DNA from: JAEXNA01 sp037968995
Lineage (GTDB): Bacteria; Vulcanimicrobiota; Xenobia; Xenobiales; JADMJV01
Direction of reading: 5' to 3'
Assembly (NCBI GenBank): GCA_037968995.1
Contig: JBBKWP010000363.1
Location: 1-64,000, forward strand
DNA: 64,000 nucleotides
Shown here piece after piece: positions 43,805 to 53,130 of the stretch (position 1 is its first letter; the number at the start of each line of letters is the position of its first letter). The notes under the pieces were generated by a model. That model saw only the letters and a list, made by a program, of their open reading frames with translations, did not search any database and had not been told where the DNA came from. A program made the translations under genes and the position numbers.

Positions 43805-46516
43805 ATGGCAGTGATATCTGGAGACTCCGGTGGCGGGAAGCGCCGTGCCGATGCGGTTGGAAAGTCAAGATCCCCAAGGACGACAAGCTCCAAAAAAGCT
43901 ATCAGAAATCCCGATTCCGGCTCAGGGTTGGAGACGCGGGGGCTTCGACGGTTAGATAGATCGACCAGTAGCTCAGTCGGTGGAGCCGGAGTTCTTAACA
44001 GATCATCGAGCACCGTCCCCTCTGACCCCAGATCATCTCGTGAACTTGTGGCCGACCAGGCCGCGACATCGAGGTCCTTGGTCGGGCCTAGACTGAGTAA
44101 TGATTCCAGCACGGCTGCGGGGACCGAATCGCGTTCAGCGTATTCAGAGGCAGAACTGCAAGAGCAACTCGAAGGCCAAGTCACGGGACCAAGAAATCCA
44201 GAGGACCGAGAGGATGCAGACGCCGCACAGACCGCGGTCGCAATTTTGGGACCCGAACCAGAATCGGATGACAGTTCTGAGTCCACCGGCTTCGAGAACA
44301 TCGACGGCCCGGTTACTGGAAGCGTCGACGGCGCGGGCGTGGGAGCGACAGGCACAGCGTCAATTAGTGCTGAGCGCGGCGGTTTTGGTGGGTTCATCGA
44401 CGACTTGGGCGAGGGCGTCGGGAATGTCCGTGAAACCGTTGGCGAAGCTGCGGATTCCGGTTACAGCGCGATCGTCAATGTACAGGCGGACATTTCGACC
44501 GGAGTGACCGATGCGGCAGGCTCGGCGTTGGGTAGCGCTTTGGATGGCGTTGGCGCCCACGGTGTCGCCGATCAAGTGCGTCAAGCCGCAGACGGAGCGA
44601 CGGAACATTTGCAAGAGCAGGCGGATTTTGCCGAAGAACAAGGTCTGGGAGCGTCACTTGTTCGCGGCTTCGACGACTTAGGCAACGTGGCCAGCGGGAT
44701 CATTGAAGCCGGCAGCGAGACGATTAATCGTCCTGTGGAATTTCTGGCATCTGCGGGAACCTCGGCGCTAGAGAGCGGCGGGGACCGGGTCGCTGACTTG
44801 CTGGATGATGTGGGTGCTGGAGGAGTTGCTGACGCGGTTCGCGGTAGCACCCAGATCGCCTCAGAACAAATTCTAAACATCGTCGAGCAACAGAGTGAAG
44901 TCGTCCACGACGTTTTTTACGGCGTCGGTGAAGGCGTCAATTCCGCTGTAACCGGTGTTGGCGCTGCCGCTGGGAATCCTATCGCCACTGTGCAGGGGCT
45001 CTCGACGGTGCTGGAAGCTGCCAATCCTCTTTTGCTACCCGGTCAGATCATTCGTAATGGCGGGGATGTTGGTGGCACTGTTCAACAGAACGTGGAGGTC
45101 CTTCAGGCCGTCGGAGAAGGCTTGATCGCCCCAGCGATTGAGTCTGGCCGCGAAGAAGGTGTGGTTGCGGGTATCGCTCATGCAGGTTTCGATATTCTGA
45201 CGACCATCGGGACAGGTGGCGGTGGAGCGGCGACGCACGTCGATGACGCCGCGGTTGTAGCCAATGCACTGGACAACATCGTGGGTGCCGTTGACAACGT
45301 GGCGGGTGCGGCCGACAACGTGGCGGGTGTGGCCGACAATGTGGTCGGTGCTGCTGACAACGTGGCGGGTGCTGCTGACAACGCGACGGCATCCGCGGAC
45401 AACGTGACGGGGTCGGTTCAGGAAACTCCGGGCTCAACGACGAACACGAGACCCGGTCAAAACTCCGACGTAGTAGTAGACGATATCTCCCCCAACGGAT
45501 TGATTGACGATCTGCCGCCCGGCGTGCGAGAACTGGACCAGAACTCGATTGCTGAGATTATTGATCGGACTGAGGTCGACATTCCCGAAGGCCTCGAGAA
45601 TCCTCTCGTTCGACCGACTTCCGCACAATTTTATGATGAAGCGGGCCTGGGACCTCAGTTTGAGTTTCAAGTTGGTGACCAAAGCGTTGCGGTGTCACGG
45701 CCCTATCAGGCTACTATAAACGGCGGGGGAAGTCGGCCAGCGGTCGTTGCGTACATAGAAGATGCAGACGGAGTTGTTCGACCCAGGTCTTTGTATCTGA
45801 GCAATTCCCAAGGGGGATGGAGAGAAGCTTCGCACGCGGGGATTACTGGCGGCGGCGGAGGGATCAGTGATTGGATTGGAAAGGGCGGTGACGGCATCGC
45901 TGAATTCGCGACCGACTTACCTATCCAAACCCAGCAACCGTTGAACGGTCTTTTGGGGGGCGCCCCACCTTTAGAACTCGCCGCTGATATTTCGAGGCAA
46001 GCCTTTCTCGGGAACCTGCCGTTTGGAGAAAGTTCGACCAGTGTTCCCTTCTCTCAGGCGACAAACAACGTGCAGGGATTGGGAGTGGGAGAAGCATTAG
46101 GCGACACAAGATTCATCGAGCCTTCGAGTTTTCAATACAACTCCCCCGGTCAGGCACCAAACTTTGCCAATGGACCAGGCGCGGAATTCACCGTCCAACA
46201 TCCCATAAGAGGTGAAATTTCGGCTCAATCCTTCACATCCGCCGATGGCTCTTTGGAGTATCTTTTCTACACAGATGATGGTGGGCGCGCATGGATCGGC
46301 CAAGTCGATAACTTGGACTCCCCCATCAATGAATTCGGCGTTCGCAGTGAGCCGATCGATCCCGGAAGCCTGACCACTCCAGCAATTGAGTATGACACTC
46401 AAGTGCCCCCTGGGTTCGCGGGCCCTTCAGTGGGCAACGGATACGTGGACATAAGTCAATACACCCATAGTTTGCCTCCCGTTCGCGACTACTTGAACTG
46501 GTTGGCAGCTTCCTAA
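43805..46516 (+). CDS. Large low-complexity protein, possible polymorphic toxin or surface effector
   Basis: 903 residues, no recognised family. Layout: a Ser/Arg/Asp-rich disordered start (1-190); an Ala/Gly/Asp-rich amphipathic region (about 195-540) rich in GV/DDVG and AD repeats; seven heptads of the DNVAGAA type (45272-45418); then a globular C-terminal part (about 555-903) with RPRSLYLSNSQGGWREA and YLFYTDDGGRAWIGQV, patterns reminiscent of effector or toxin modules that contain an SxGxWR stretch. There is no signal peptide. The stop overlaps the next start as TAATG. The long flexible carrier plus compact C-terminus followed by a small coupled gene is the layout of a toxin/immunity pair; this is inference. 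Confidence 0.78.
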   Translation: MAVISGDSGGGKRRADAVGKSRSPRTTSSKKAIRNPDSGSGLETRGLRRLDRSTSSSVGGAGVLNRSSSTVPSDPRSSRELVADQAATSRSLVGPRLSNDSSTAAGTESRSAYSEAELQEQLEGQVTGPRNPEDREDADAAQTAVAILGPEPESDDSSESTGFENIDGPVTGSVDGAGVGATGTASISAERGGFGGFIDDLGEGVGNVRETVGEAADSGYSAIVNVQADISTGVTDAAGSALGSALDGVGAHGVADQVRQAADGATEHLQEQADFAEEQGLGASLVRGFDDLGNVASGIIEAGSETINRPVEFLASAGTSALESGGDRVADLLDDVGAGGVADAVRGSTQIASEQILNIVEQQSEVVHDVFYGVGEGVNSAVTGVGAAAGNPIATVQGLSTVLEAANPLLLPGQIIRNGGDVGGTVQQNVEVLQAVGEGLIAPAIESGREEGVVAGIAHAGFDILTTIGTGGGGAATHVDDAAVVANALDNIVGAVDNVAGAADNVAGVADNVVGAADNVAGAADNATASADNVTGSVQETPGSTTNTRPGQNSDVVVDDISPNGLIDDLPPGVRELDQNSIAEIIDRTEVDIPEGLENPLVRPTSAQFYDEAGLGPQFEFQVGDQSVAVSRPYQATINGGGSRPAVVAYIEDADGVVRPRSLYLSNSQGGWREASHAGITGGGGGISDWIGKGGDGIAEFATDLPIQTQQPLNGLLGGAPPLELAADISRQAFLGNLPFGESSTSVPFSQATNNVQGLGVGEALGDTRFIEPSSFQYNSPGQAPNFANGPGAEFTVQHPIRGEISAQSFTSADGSLEYLFYTDDGGRAWIGQVDNLDSPINEFGVRSEPIDPGSLTTPAIEYDTQVPPGFAGPSVGNGYVDISQYTHSLPPVRDYLNWLAAS
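45272..45418 (+). repeat. Seven tandem 21-base repeats inside the 903-residue gene
   Basis: Seven in-frame 21-base units encode heptads DNIVGAV, DNVAGAA, DNVAGVA, DNVVGAA, DNVAGAA, DNATASA and DNVTGSV. DNA identity is high in the middle units (GACAACGTGGCGGGTGC recurs), suggesting slippage or recombination. The regular D-N every seven residues suggests an amphipathic helix or coiled coil. Confidence 0.9.
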
Positions 46517-47004
46517 TGAATTTTCACCCGAAGCCCCAAGCCCTCGTACAGGCGGCTCGTGACGGATTGGGCAAAGGTGCCGATCTTCTTCATGTGCTGG
46601 CGATACTCCGAATTTTGGAGGGCTCCCCGGTCAACCCCGAAGCTTGGCTGTCCCACTTGCGCAAGAGTGCTTGTCTAGCATCGTCTCAACATTTGAACAT
46701 CGCGCTTACCAAATTGCGTGAGTTTTTTAACCGCATCGATGCGGCTACCGGCACTCTAGCGAGTGAAGACGCTCGTCCGGTGCCTGACGACGCTGTGACG
46801 CTCCTCTTCGAGTGGGCAGACTGCATCGAGCGCCAGGCCGAACTCACCAGCGCTGTTGCGCCGGAAGGCGCTCTCGCCCAGAACAAAGCGAGATTCACAA
46901 GTTTAGACGCGCGCCTTGGGGCGACGCCCCATTTGCACTCCAGTCTTCGCGATCGTGCGACGAGATTGGCGAGCCTTCACGAGTTGCCTGTAGCCGCTGA
47001 CTGA
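46516..47004 (+). CDS. Small protein coupled to the 903-residue gene, candidate immunity protein
   Basis: 162 residues, not recognised. Mostly helical, with two hydrophobic-helix stretches (GADLLHVLAILRILEG, DAVTLLFEWADCIERQAEL) but no clear membrane span. The ATG shares a base with the previous stop (TAATG), so it is expressed with the large protein at a coupled level, as immunity or chaperone partners often are. Function unproven. Confidence 0.72.
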   Translation: MNFHPKPQALVQAARDGLGKGADLLHVLAILRILEGSPVNPEAWLSHLRKSACLASSQHLNIALTKLREFFNRIDAATGTLASEDARPVPDDAVTLLFEWADCIERQAELTSAVAPEGALAQNKARFTSLDARLGATPHLHSSLRDRATRLASLHELPVAAD

Positions 47005-47076
47005 TGGAGACTTCGATTCCGCACTGGACTGGCTCGAGGAGCCCCAAGCGACGCTTATGACAGGTTCGCTTAGCCC

Positions 47077-47775
47077 CTATCCGCCTTTAATGCGCTTTTG
47101 GATAGCATCCGCGAGATCTTGGTTTCCTCCGCGTCCGCCTCCGCGCCGACGACCTGACTCTGTAGGTGTTTGGTCGGACTTTTCGGGCGTCTTATCGCGA
47201 TTCGAGCGTCCGCCTCGCTGCACTTGATTGAGGAACCCTCCGCCTCCGCCGGAACCAAAGGATGACGGACCTCTGCTGAAAGCCGAATCGACCGAAGTCC
47301 GCTCTTTCGCCCGAGCCTCTTCTCTCTTGGCTTCGAGTTGCTCGGCCTTCTTCTCGATCGCTCGGGAATCGACTTTCGGAAGCGGATCGAAGGGGAAGAA
47401 CTTTGGGTTGGGGGCCGAGGCGACTTGCGAGAGAATGGCGGAGATCTGGTCTCTCCGAAGATAAACCGAGGGAGTCGGTATAGTGAGTCCGACCCCGCTT
47501 GCTTGATTTTTCTCGTTGGCGGCCCTCGCAGGTCCTCCACCCTTGCTTTCGATGTGTTGGGCGAGTCGTTGCAGATACTCTTTCGCTTGAGCGTTGTCCG
47601 GGTCTAGTACGAGGACCTTCTCTAGAAATTCTCGACCCTTGTCGAAGTACTTCGCTTTGAGAGAAATCTCAGCGGCCGCGAGATAATAGCGCGCCGCTTT
47701 AGGGTTCTGACCCATCTCTTCATACAGTTGAGCAACTTCTAAACGGGCTTTAATTTCTTCTTGAGGATTCATCAC
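47077..47775 (-). CDS. TPR protein with disordered Gly/Arg-rich tail
   Basis: 232 residues. The first 75 contain about two TPR units (VAQLYEEMGQNPKAARYYLA, FDKGREFLEKVLVLDPDN). The rest is low-complexity: Lys/Glu/Ala (about 145-165), FGSGGGGGF, then an Arg/Gly-rich basic end (SGRRRGGGRGG) that could bind nucleic acid. No membrane or signal segment. It is the last gene of the rho-radical SAM-kinase run and starts about 30 bases after the kinase stop, so it may share the kinase pathway. Confidence 0.8.
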   Translation of the reverse strand: MMNPQEEIKARLEVAQLYEEMGQNPKAARYYLAAAEISLKAKYFDKGREFLEKVLVLDPDNAQAKEYLQRLAQHIESKGGGPARAANEKNQASGVGLTIPTPSVYLRRDQISAILSQVASAPNPKFFPFDPLPKVDSRAIEKKAEQLEAKREEARAKERTSVDSAFSRGPSSFGSGGGGGFLNQVQRGGRSNRDKTPEKSDQTPTESGRRRGGGRGGNQDLADAIQKRIKGG

Positions 47776-47806
47776 AATATCTCTTCGCAGCCGAGCTTAC
47801 GATCCC

Positions 47807-49792
47807 TTATTTCCAAGGAAACAGCATCAGGCCGATGGCTCGCGTCCAATACGCGATAGCCTGGTCAAGCTTTCCCCTCTGATAAAAAAGAGTTCCAAGA
47901 TTATGGTAGACATGCCAGAACCCAGGATTCAACTGTACGACTTTATCCCATTCCAAAATTGCCAGTTCGATCTTCCCCTGTTCGAGATAGGCCTCGCCCA
48001 AGTTGTAGTAAGCGGGCCAATGATTTCGCTGAAGTTGGGCCACCGATTGCCATTCCACGATCGCTTCGTCGAGTTGACCCCGGTGATAAAAATAGGTATT
48101 GGCTAAGTTCCAGTGGGCCTGCCAGAAATCGGGTTCAAACTGTACCGTCTTCTGCCACTGATTGATGGCTTCGTCAAAGTGGGAGCGTTGATAGTAAGCG
48201 TTCCCGAGATTGTTGTGAGCCTGCCAGAAGCCGTGCTCCACGTTGCAAGCTTTCTCCCATTCGGCGATGGCAAGGTCAACATTGCCGTGTTCGTAGTGCA
48301 TGTTTCCAACGTTATAGTGAGCCTGAGCGAAATTGGGATTGATCTCGATGCTGCGCTCCCAAAGCTCCATTGCGCCCTCGACGTCGCCCTGTTCCATCTT
48401 AATGGTTCCGATGTTGTAGAGAGCGACCGCGAATTGAGGATCCAGCTCCAGAGCCTTTTCCCAATGCTTGATGGCCTCGTCTTTACGACCTTTGGAATGG
48501 AACGCGTTGCCCAAATTGTAGTGAACTTCGGCGAACTGGGGGTTGAGCATGAGGGCTTTTTGCCACTCATCAATGGCGGCGTCAAGCTTGTCTTGTTGGA
48601 AAAATCCGTTGCCCAAATTGTAGTATGCCGGTGCGAACTTGGGGTTCAGAATTGTGACCTTGCGATACTCTTCGATCGACTCCTCGATCTGTCCCTGGCG
48701 ATAGTACGCCGAACCCATGTTGTAGTGGGCCACGAAGTTGTTCGGGTTGAGCTTGACCGCTTGATTGTACTCTTCGACGGCTTCGGGAAGCTTGCCCAAT
48801 CCATCGAGCGCGGTGCCCAAGTTGTTGTGCGTGAGGGCGTTGTAAGGATCGAGAACAGTGGCTTTACGCCATTCCATGATCGCGAGATCGAGTTTTCCCT
48901 GTTTGTAATAATTGTTGCCCAGAATGTTGTGGAGAGCGGCCTCAGAGGGGCTAATGTTTGTCTTGTAGAGGTCTTCGGAAACCTCTTCAGTTTGCAACGC
49001 CTTAACAAGTTCTCCGACGCTTTGGAACCGCTCACCGGGGTCCTTGGCCATGCATTTGAGGACGGCTTCCTCAATGGAAGCGGGAACCTTGCGGTTAAAC
49101 TCTCGAAGCGGGCGCGGTTCGGCGGTCAAGTGTTGCTGGATTACGGCCGGAAGGTTGTCGGCGCTATAGGGCACTCGTCCCGCCAGCATCTGATATAAAA
49201 CGATGCCAAGCGAGTAAATGTCGGCCCGGCGGTCGACCTTCTCCCCCCGCGCCTGCTCGGGCGAGAAGTAGAAACAGCTGCCGATCATCTGACCGGGTTG
49301 AGTCAAAGTTTGAGACATTTCGACCCAAGCAATTCCGAAATCTGCGACTTTGATCTCACCTTTGTCGGTGACCATGACGTTGCCCGGCTTGACATCTCGG
49401 TGGACGATTCCGTGCTGATGGGCATAATCGAGAGCGTGGCACAGCGGAATGAAGAGCTCTAAGGCCTTGCCCACTTCCATGGGTCCTTTGTGTTTTTCCA
49501 GAACATCGTCGAGATCCGAACCGTTGATGAACTCGAAGACGAGATAATATATCCCCTCATGTTCGGAGATGTCGTAAATGGCCGTGATATTTGGATGGTT
49601 CAGGCGTGCCGCGGCTTGGGCCTCACGTAGGAAGCGCTCTTTGGCTTCCGGGTTGCCGGTCAACTGCTGTGAGAGAATCTTGATAGCCGCCGGGCGGTCG
49701 AGCAGAGGATCATGTCCGTGGTAAACCACGCCCATTCCGCCCCGTCCCAACTCTTCAATGATGTGATATCGTCCAATGGTGGCGTTAATCAT
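47807..49792 (-). CDS. Ser/Thr protein kinase with eleven C-terminal TPRs
   Basis: 661 residues. Hanks-type kinase (about 1-270): ELGRGGMGVVY, ATP lysine AAIKIL, HRDVKPGNVM, DFGIAW, FYFSPEQARG and the end block KDPGERFQSVGELVKAL. Residues 285-661 are eleven tandem 34-residue TPRs with strong internal similarity (A-x-x-N-L-G-x-x-x-x-x-x-G; last one LYHNLGTLFYQRGKLDQA-like). There is no transmembrane helix, so it is cytosolic with a protein-docking arm. ATG overlaps the radical SAM stop (ATGA). Confidence 0.95.
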   Translation of the reverse strand: MINATIGRYHIIEELGRGGMGVVYHGHDPLLDRPAAIKILSQQLTGNPEAKERFLREAQAAARLNHPNITAIYDISEHEGIYYLVFEFINGSDLDDVLEKHKGPMEVGKALELFIPLCHALDYAHQHGIVHRDVKPGNVMVTDKGEIKVADFGIAWVEMSQTLTQPGQMIGSCFYFSPEQARGEKVDRRADIYSLGIVLYQMLAGRVPYSADNLPAVIQQHLTAEPRPLREFNRKVPASIEEAVLKCMAKDPGERFQSVGELVKALQTEEVSEDLYKTNISPSEAALHNILGNNYYKQGKLDLAIMEWRKATVLDPYNALTHNNLGTALDGLGKLPEAVEEYNQAVKLNPNNFVAHYNMGSAYYRQGQIEESIEEYRKVTILNPKFAPAYYNLGNGFFQQDKLDAAIDEWQKALMLNPQFAEVHYNLGNAFHSKGRKDEAIKHWEKALELDPQFAVALYNIGTIKMEQGDVEGAMELWERSIEINPNFAQAHYNVGNMHYEHGNVDLAIAEWEKACNVEHGFWQAHNNLGNAYYQRSHFDEAINQWQKTVQFEPDFWQAHWNLANTYFYHRGQLDEAIVEWQSVAQLQRNHWPAYYNLGEAYLEQGKIELAILEWDKVVQLNPGFWHVYHNLGTLFYQRGKLDQAIAYWTRAIGLMLFPWK

Positions 49793-51132
49793 AGCTTCGG
49801 TCCGGCCGAATTCTCCCTAAAAGGGCTCTCACCTCTGTGCACACGGGGTGAATGATTGCCCAATAGGACTCCGGGGCATTCGGTCTTTAGACGTTGCAAA
49901 AAGGTGGGAATCCCCAGAATGGGGCCACCCGGAACCGGTACGTGGGCAGCATAGAGATCCGGGTCGATATTGAGAGTTCGCAATTGAATCATGTTTACGT
50001 CGCACTCTTTCACAAAGGCGACCAGAGCGTCGACTTCTTCCGTGGCGTCGATCCAGCCTGGAACCATCAAGAGATTGAGAGAAACAAACACTCCCGCTCG
50101 ACGAGCCAGCAGCGTGGATTCCTTGACGGCCGCGAACCGGTACCGTTTAGGTTGATAGTACGCTTCGTAGACGTTCGGCAAGACGGAATTTGTGGAGACC
50201 CGCAGAGAATCGAGCCCGGCGTCAACGATTTTTTGAACCTTCTCAGGGAGTGAAGCGTTGGAGTTGAGATGAATGGTTCCACGACCCGGGATATTCGTCA
50301 GTTCTGATACCGCCTCGGCGATGAGGTCCCCGGCCAACAATGGCTCCCCCTCACACCCCTGGCCGAAGCTGAAGATGGCTTCCTTTGAGCTTAGATGGTG
50401 GCGACCCAATTCGACAATCTCTTGCAGACTCGGTTTGAAATGAAAGCGTTCTTGTGGCGAGGGCGGAAGATCGTCGGGCTGCAGAGATATGCATCCTCGG
50501 CACTGAGCGTTGCAGGCTGGAGAGACCGTGACCGCACCCTCCCAGCGATGATAAAAAATGTTCTGAGCGTTGTAGCAGCCGTATTCCTTGGCGCAGACTT
50601 CGAGTTGCTTGAGGACACGGTTCTCTGGGAACTGCCTTTGCAGAGCGACAATCTTCGCATTAAGATCGTCGCCGTGATAAGAGTCGGGAGACCAGGTCGG
50701 TTTAGCTTCGGTCTGGATGGCGGCACAAACCAACTCCTCGCCGCGGGCGAAGACAGCCGTGTATCCAAAAAAAGGTAGGTGTTGAGCCTGCGGCTCCTTT
50801 TCAAAAGCCGGCATAAGGGTTCGGGTGTAGCCAATGGGAAGGCGCGCGGCGACCGCTAGACCGTCTAAGACGACTCGCTTTCCCTTAGCGTCGACGCCCT
50901 GGGCTATGCGTCCCGGTAGAAATTGGAGTTGTGCCTCTTCGGGAAGAGGCACCAACTCCAGATTCGAGGGTAGACGTTGATCGCAACCGCTGCGACCAAC
51001 GCCTAGGACGCCTGGGACGTCCTCGACTTCTCCCGATGGTCGCCCCATAAGCGCGGTGACAGGAGGTCCAGACCGCTTTCCGGGCCGCGGAGACGATCTC
51101 CGCGGCCCGGATTTTTTTCGGTCTTTCTTCAT
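49789..51132 (-). CDS. Radical SAM protein
   Basis: 447 residues. A basic N-terminus (KKDRKKSGPRRSSPRPGKR) and an uncharacterised domain of about 200 residues precede the radical SAM core, whose 4Fe-4S motif is SPACNAQCRGC (CxxxCxxC, about 215). SAM-site-like GQGCEGEPLL and the beta strands SLRVSTNS and VSLNLLMVPGW follow. There are no extra Cys clusters of the SPASM type. Substrate unknown. Both ends overlap neighbours by ATGA (rho before, kinase after), which implies a tightly coupled operon. Confidence 0.88.
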   Translation of the reverse strand: MKKDRKKSGPRRSSPRPGKRSGPPVTALMGRPSGEVEDVPGVLGVGRSGCDQRLPSNLELVPLPEEAQLQFLPGRIAQGVDAKGKRVVLDGLAVAARLPIGYTRTLMPAFEKEPQAQHLPFFGYTAVFARGEELVCAAIQTEAKPTWSPDSYHGDDLNAKIVALQRQFPENRVLKQLEVCAKEYGCYNAQNIFYHRWEGAVTVSPACNAQCRGCISLQPDDLPPSPQERFHFKPSLQEIVELGRHHLSSKEAIFSFGQGCEGEPLLAGDLIAEAVSELTNIPGRGTIHLNSNASLPEKVQKIVDAGLDSLRVSTNSVLPNVYEAYYQPKRYRFAAVKESTLLARRAGVFVSLNLLMVPGWIDATEEVDALVAFVKECDVNMIQLRTLNIDPDLYAAHVPVPGGPILGIPTFLQRLKTECPGVLLGNHSPRVHRGESPFRENSAGPKL

Positions 51133-52988
51133 CGACTGCTGGTCGGTGTGTCCTTGCCAAGGGTCATGAGAAACTCCGCGTTAGTCTTGGCGCGGCGCAT
51201 TCTCTCAAGAACAGCTTCGGTCGGTTCCTGATTGTCACCGAGCAAGCTCAGGGCGCGACGCATCAGGATAATCTTCTGAAGCTCTTCTTCGGTCAGCAAT
51301 TTGTCTTCACGACGAGTTCCCGACTTTTTGATGTCGATCGCGGGATAGACACGCTTCTCAGCCAGTCTTCGAGAGAGGTCGAGTTCCATATTTCCGGTAC
51401 CCTTGAACTCTTCGAAGATAACCTCATCCATTTTTGAGCCGGTGTCGATGAGAGCGGTCGCGATGATGGTAAGGCTGCCTCCGTTTTCGATATTACGGGC
51501 GGCTCCGAAAAACCGCTTAGGAGTTCGCAAGGCAGCGGTGTCAAGTCCACCACTCAAGGTTCGTCCGGACGGCGGAGTGATGTTGTTGTAAGCGCGACCC
51601 ATGCGGGTCAAACTGTCCAGCAAAATCACGACGTCTTGACCCATCTCTACCATTCGCATCGCTTTGGCCAAAACCAATTCGGAGACGTGCGCGTGATGCT
51701 CGGGAGACTCGTCGAAGGTCGAGGCGATGACTTCACCGTCGATGGAACGTTCCATGTCCGTGACTTCCTCTGGGCGTTCGTCGATGAGCAACGCCATCAA
51801 TGTCACTTCCGGGTAGTTTTCCGCGATGCCGTTAGCTATCTTCTTCAAGAGGATCGTCTTCCCGGCTTTCGGGGGAGCCACCAATAGGCCGCGTTGACCT
51901 TTACCGATGGGCGAGAAAAGGTCGATGATGCGACGGGAGTAGTCATTGACTGTGTCGCTCTCGAGTGTGTAACGTTCTTCCGGAAAAATAGGGGTGAGTT
52001 GGTCGAAGTTGGGGCGACGACGAGCCGACTCGGGGTCGGTTCCGTTGACGGTGGCTACCTTGAGAAGTCCAAAGTATTTCTCGCCACTTTTCGGGGCGCG
52101 CACTTCGCCCAAGACCATATCGCCCATACGTAAGCCGAAGCGTCGAACTTGTGATACCGAGACGTAGATGTCGGAGTGACTGGGCAGGTAACGTCTTCCG
52201 CGCAGGAAGCCGTATCCTTCGGGCAAGAGTTCAAGGACACCGCTGGCATACAGAAGTCCGCGTTTTTCTCCCCGAGAACGTCCTCGACTGGAACCGCTGT
52301 CGTCATCCTCGTCTGAATCGGAATCGGAGTCGGAGTCCTCGTCGGAACTGTTGCTGTCGTCGTCAGATTCCTGACGGGGGCGCTCGCGGTCTCGGCCGCC
52401 TCCCCTGCGTCGTCGGCGAGAGCGGTTGCGTGAATCAGACTCAGACTCTTCGGACTCCGTCTCGGAATCGCTATCGCTATCGGAATCATTGTCGGTATCT
52501 TTGTCCGCTTCGGTATTTTCCTCGGCATCGCGGCGGGGTCGCTCGCGGTCACCACGGTCGCGACGGCGGCTTCGTCGGCGGGGACGTCCACGAGACTCGT
52601 CGTCGGCACTGTCATCGTTGTCGCTGCGGTCGGAGCTATCGGACGTCTCAACTGCATCGCTTTCGGGCGCTTCAGCTACGGCGACAGAAGAATCAGACGT
52701 TCCTTGACGGGAGCGCCGCTTGCTGCGCGAGGGGCGCTGCTCTTGAGCGTCGTCTTCCTGGTCTTTGTCGGCGGACTTGGTAGCCGTCACTTTCTTGGCT
52801 GTCGAGGAAGATGAGGCCGATTTTTTCGGAGCGGGCGCATCCTCGGCGTCTGAGGCGTGCTCCATGATCAAGGCGATCATGTCATCTTTCCTCAGCTTTT
52901 GAAATCCTTTGAGACCCAATTCTTTAGCTTTTTCCATCAATTCGACCCGATTAAGGTCTTTGAGGGAAGCCGTGGTCAACTTCGCCAT
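51129..52988 (-). CDS. rho: Transcription termination factor Rho with long charged insert
   Basis: 619 residues from ATG 52988 (GAAGGAG upstream). The N-terminal helix domain (1-45) is followed by a 190-residue disordered insert (about 51-242) of alternating Arg-rich (RPRRRSRRRDRG) and Asp/Ser-rich blocks, as in Rho of Actinobacteria and Bacteroidetes. Then come the RNA-binding cold-shock-like domain (GVLELLPEGYGFLRG) and the RecA-like motor with Walker A APPKAGKT, LLIDERPEEVTDMER and Walker B VVILLDSLTRMGRAYN. The frame is open to 53195 but runs into the ABC permease gene, so that extension is rejected. A functional Rho explains why few intrinsic terminators are seen. Confidence 0.97.
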   Translation of the reverse strand: MAKLTTASLKDLNRVELMEKAKELGLKGFQKLRKDDMIALIMEHASDAEDAPAPKKSASSSSTAKKVTATKSADKDQEDDAQEQRPSRSKRRSRQGTSDSSVAVAEAPESDAVETSDSSDRSDNDDSADDESRGRPRRRSRRRDRGDRERPRRDAEENTEADKDTDNDSDSDSDSETESEESESDSRNRSRRRRRGGGRDRERPRQESDDDSNSSDEDSDSDSDSDEDDDSGSSRGRSRGEKRGLLYASGVLELLPEGYGFLRGRRYLPSHSDIYVSVSQVRRFGLRMGDMVLGEVRAPKSGEKYFGLLKVATVNGTDPESARRRPNFDQLTPIFPEERYTLESDTVNDYSRRIIDLFSPIGKGQRGLLVAPPKAGKTILLKKIANGIAENYPEVTLMALLIDERPEEVTDMERSIDGEVIASTFDESPEHHAHVSELVLAKAMRMVEMGQDVVILLDSLTRMGRAYNNITPPSGRTLSGGLDTAALRTPKRFFGAARNIENGGSLTIIATALIDTGSKMDEVIFEEFKGTGNMELDLSRRLAEKRVYPAIDIKKSGTRREDKLLTEEELQKIILMRRALSLLGDNQEPTEAVLERMRRAKTNAEFLMTLGKDTPTSSR

Positions 52989-53130
52989 GCGCGATTCTCC
53001 TTCGTGTTTTGAGGGGGCTGCTATCCGACTGAAGAACAGTCGAACACGCCCGTAATGAGGACTGTATTTTAGAGATTGCCCTCCCTCGTCGATCGTCACG
53101 GGTTGGTGACGATGGATTGGAAGGCGTGCC

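Noticed and set aside
45272..45418. Possible CRISPR-like array
   Set aside because: Units are contiguous 21-base in-frame repeats without spacers and encode heptads.
52290..52660. Apparent tandem DNA repeat (GAATCGGA-like) in rho
   Set aside because: It is low-complexity Asp/Ser and Arg coding sequence, not a discrete repeat element.
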